From JBCCEV01 sp039030125 (GTDB taxonomy: Bacteria > Pseudomonadota > Gammaproteobacteria > Ga0077536): 6,326 nucleotides of DNA. How positions within the stretch are numbered: the stretch's first letter is position 1; every line of letters begins with the position of its first letter. The translations under genes were made by a program, and so were the position numbers. Of the stretch, positions 5,675 through 6,326 are shown piece after piece. The notes under the pieces are model-generated. The model ran no database searches, was not told the DNA's origin, and saw only the letters and a program-made list of their open reading frames with translations. The DNA lies in NCBI GenBank assembly GCA_039030125.1, contig JBCCEV010000199.1, forward strand, positions 1-6,326. Direction: 5' to 3'.

Positions 5675-6313
5675 ATGAATAAGCTCTATACATGGAACAC
5701 TCCAAACGGACAGAAACCGGTCATTGCTTTAGAAGAAATGGCGATTTCTTACGAATTAGTACCCGTCGATATCACGAACGAAGCTCAATTCGATCCGGCA
5801 TTCATTCGTATTAACCCAAACGGCAAGATCCCGGCGTACGTTGAAAACGAACTAGCGATATTTGAATCCGGTGCAATTCTCCAGTATCTCGCGGAAACAC
5901 GCGGTGCTTTCCTACCCGAATCTGGGCCAGAACGGGTTCAGACGTTGTCTTGGTGCTATTGGCAAGTAGGAGGCCTCGGCCCAATGATCGGTCAATGGGG
6001 GCATTTCGCATGGGCCGACGAAAAAATCCCATACGCGATCAACCGGTACCTCGACGAATCGCTTCGACTTTACAAAGTTCTAGATACGCGGCTAAACGAT
6101 GCTCGTTTCCTTGCTGGCGACACCTACACGATTGCGGACATGATGTCTTATCCGTGGGCCAAAGGAGGGTTAAATTACCTCAAACAATCAATCGGAGACG
6201 ATCTACCAGATTTGCCTGGCGTTTCTCGTTGGATTGAAGAAATTGACGGTCGACCTGCCGTGGCGCGCGCAATGGATCGAATTGAAACTGCAGTTAAACT
6301 GCCGCAAGGCTAG
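5675..6313 (+). CDS. Glutathione S-transferase, Nu-class-like (YfcG/YghU type)
   Basis: Cytoplasmic glutathione-dependent protein. The 212-residue product has an N-terminal thioredoxin-like domain and a C-terminal all-helical domain. The start YTWNTPNGQK places Thr9 and Asn11 as in E. coli YfcG, whose Nu-class members bind two glutathiones or the disulfide and show disulfide-bond reductase activity instead of using a Ser/Tyr/Cys catalytic residue. NPNGKIPA (48-54) has the cis-proline, FESGAILQYLAE (63-74) the Glu-Ser glutathione contact, and FLAGDTYTIADM (145-156) the N-capping box of the helical domain. Its ribosome site (AGGA 5669-5672) is close to the ATG. It follows the beta-subunit gene after 41 bp and is probably the last gene of the operon. 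GST genes recur in aromatic-degradation operons (for example bphK, nagJ), often with unclear roles; glutathione supply to the isomerase or detoxification of reactive intermediates are possible. Confidence 0.9.
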   Translation: MNKLYTWNTPNGQKPVIALEEMAISYELVPVDITNEAQFDPAFIRINPNGKIPAYVENELAIFESGAILQYLAETRGAFLPESGPERVQTLSWCYWQVGGLGPMIGQWGHFAWADEKIPYAINRYLDESLRLYKVLDTRLNDARFLAGDTYTIADMMSYPWAKGGLNYLKQSIGDDLPDLPGVSRWIEEIDGRPAVARAMDRIETAVKLPQG

Positions 6314-6324
6314 GCGCTTTTTTT
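6301..6324 (+). terminator. Weak candidate transcription terminator after the GST gene
   Basis: A run of seven T (6318-6324) follows the stop codon of the transferase gene. A small GCC-GCAA-GGC hairpin (6301-6310) and GC-rich bases precede it, but the stem is only three base pairs and is not adjacent to the T run. The window ends here, so the structure may be incomplete. Confidence 0.25.
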
Positions 6325-6326
6325 AC

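Overview
The window carries a compact aromatic-ring catabolic locus, most likely from a proteobacterium. The basis is family membership (Rieske oxygenase of the salicylate 5-hydroxylase/anthranilate type, LigAB-type extradiol dioxygenase, glutathione-dependent enzymes), the compact operon with purine-rich ribosome sites, and a GC content that looks to be in the mid-50s percent by eye (not counted). I cannot name a genus; marine or soil aromatic degraders of the Alpha-, Beta- or Gammaproteobacteria would all fit.

Layout: positions 1-191 hold no gene but contain a large imperfect inverted repeat (11-65) and a probable operator (127-142). A glutathione-dependent 2-hydroxychromene-2-carboxylate isomerase homologue (192-791, +) faces a GntR/FCD-family regulator (823-1560, -) tail to tail. 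The regulator diverges from a six-gene operon on the + strand that starts behind a TTGACA box and a palindromic operator (1638-1660): small LigA-type subunit (1700-1981), LigB-type catalytic subunit (1996-2829), NahE-like hydratase-aldolase (2857-3855), Rieske oxygenase alpha (3881-5155) and beta (5148-5633) subunits, and a Nu-class-like glutathione S-transferase (5675-6313). All reading frames are intact.

Functional reading: LigAB would open a fused-ring diol such as 1,2-dihydroxynaphthalene. The isomerase would convert the resulting 2-hydroxychromene-2-carboxylate to trans-o-hydroxybenzylidenepyruvate, and the hydratase-aldolase would release pyruvate plus salicylaldehyde or a substituted analogue. 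The alpha/beta oxygenase could either prepare the diol (for example from a hydroxynaphthoate) or hydroxylate the salicylate-type product. This is the naphthalene upper-pathway logic, but with a class III (LigAB) ring-cleavage enzyme instead of the vicinal-oxygen-chelate enzyme NahC. The oxygenase's ferredoxin and reductase, a diol dehydrogenase and a salicylaldehyde dehydrogenase are not in the window.

The most informative non-coding signal is a 16-bp element, ACTAG-N4-CTAGCAT, found both upstream of the isomerase and in the gntR/operon divergent region (14 of 16 bases identical). It ties the separately transcribed isomerase to the operon as one probable GntR-controlled regulon.
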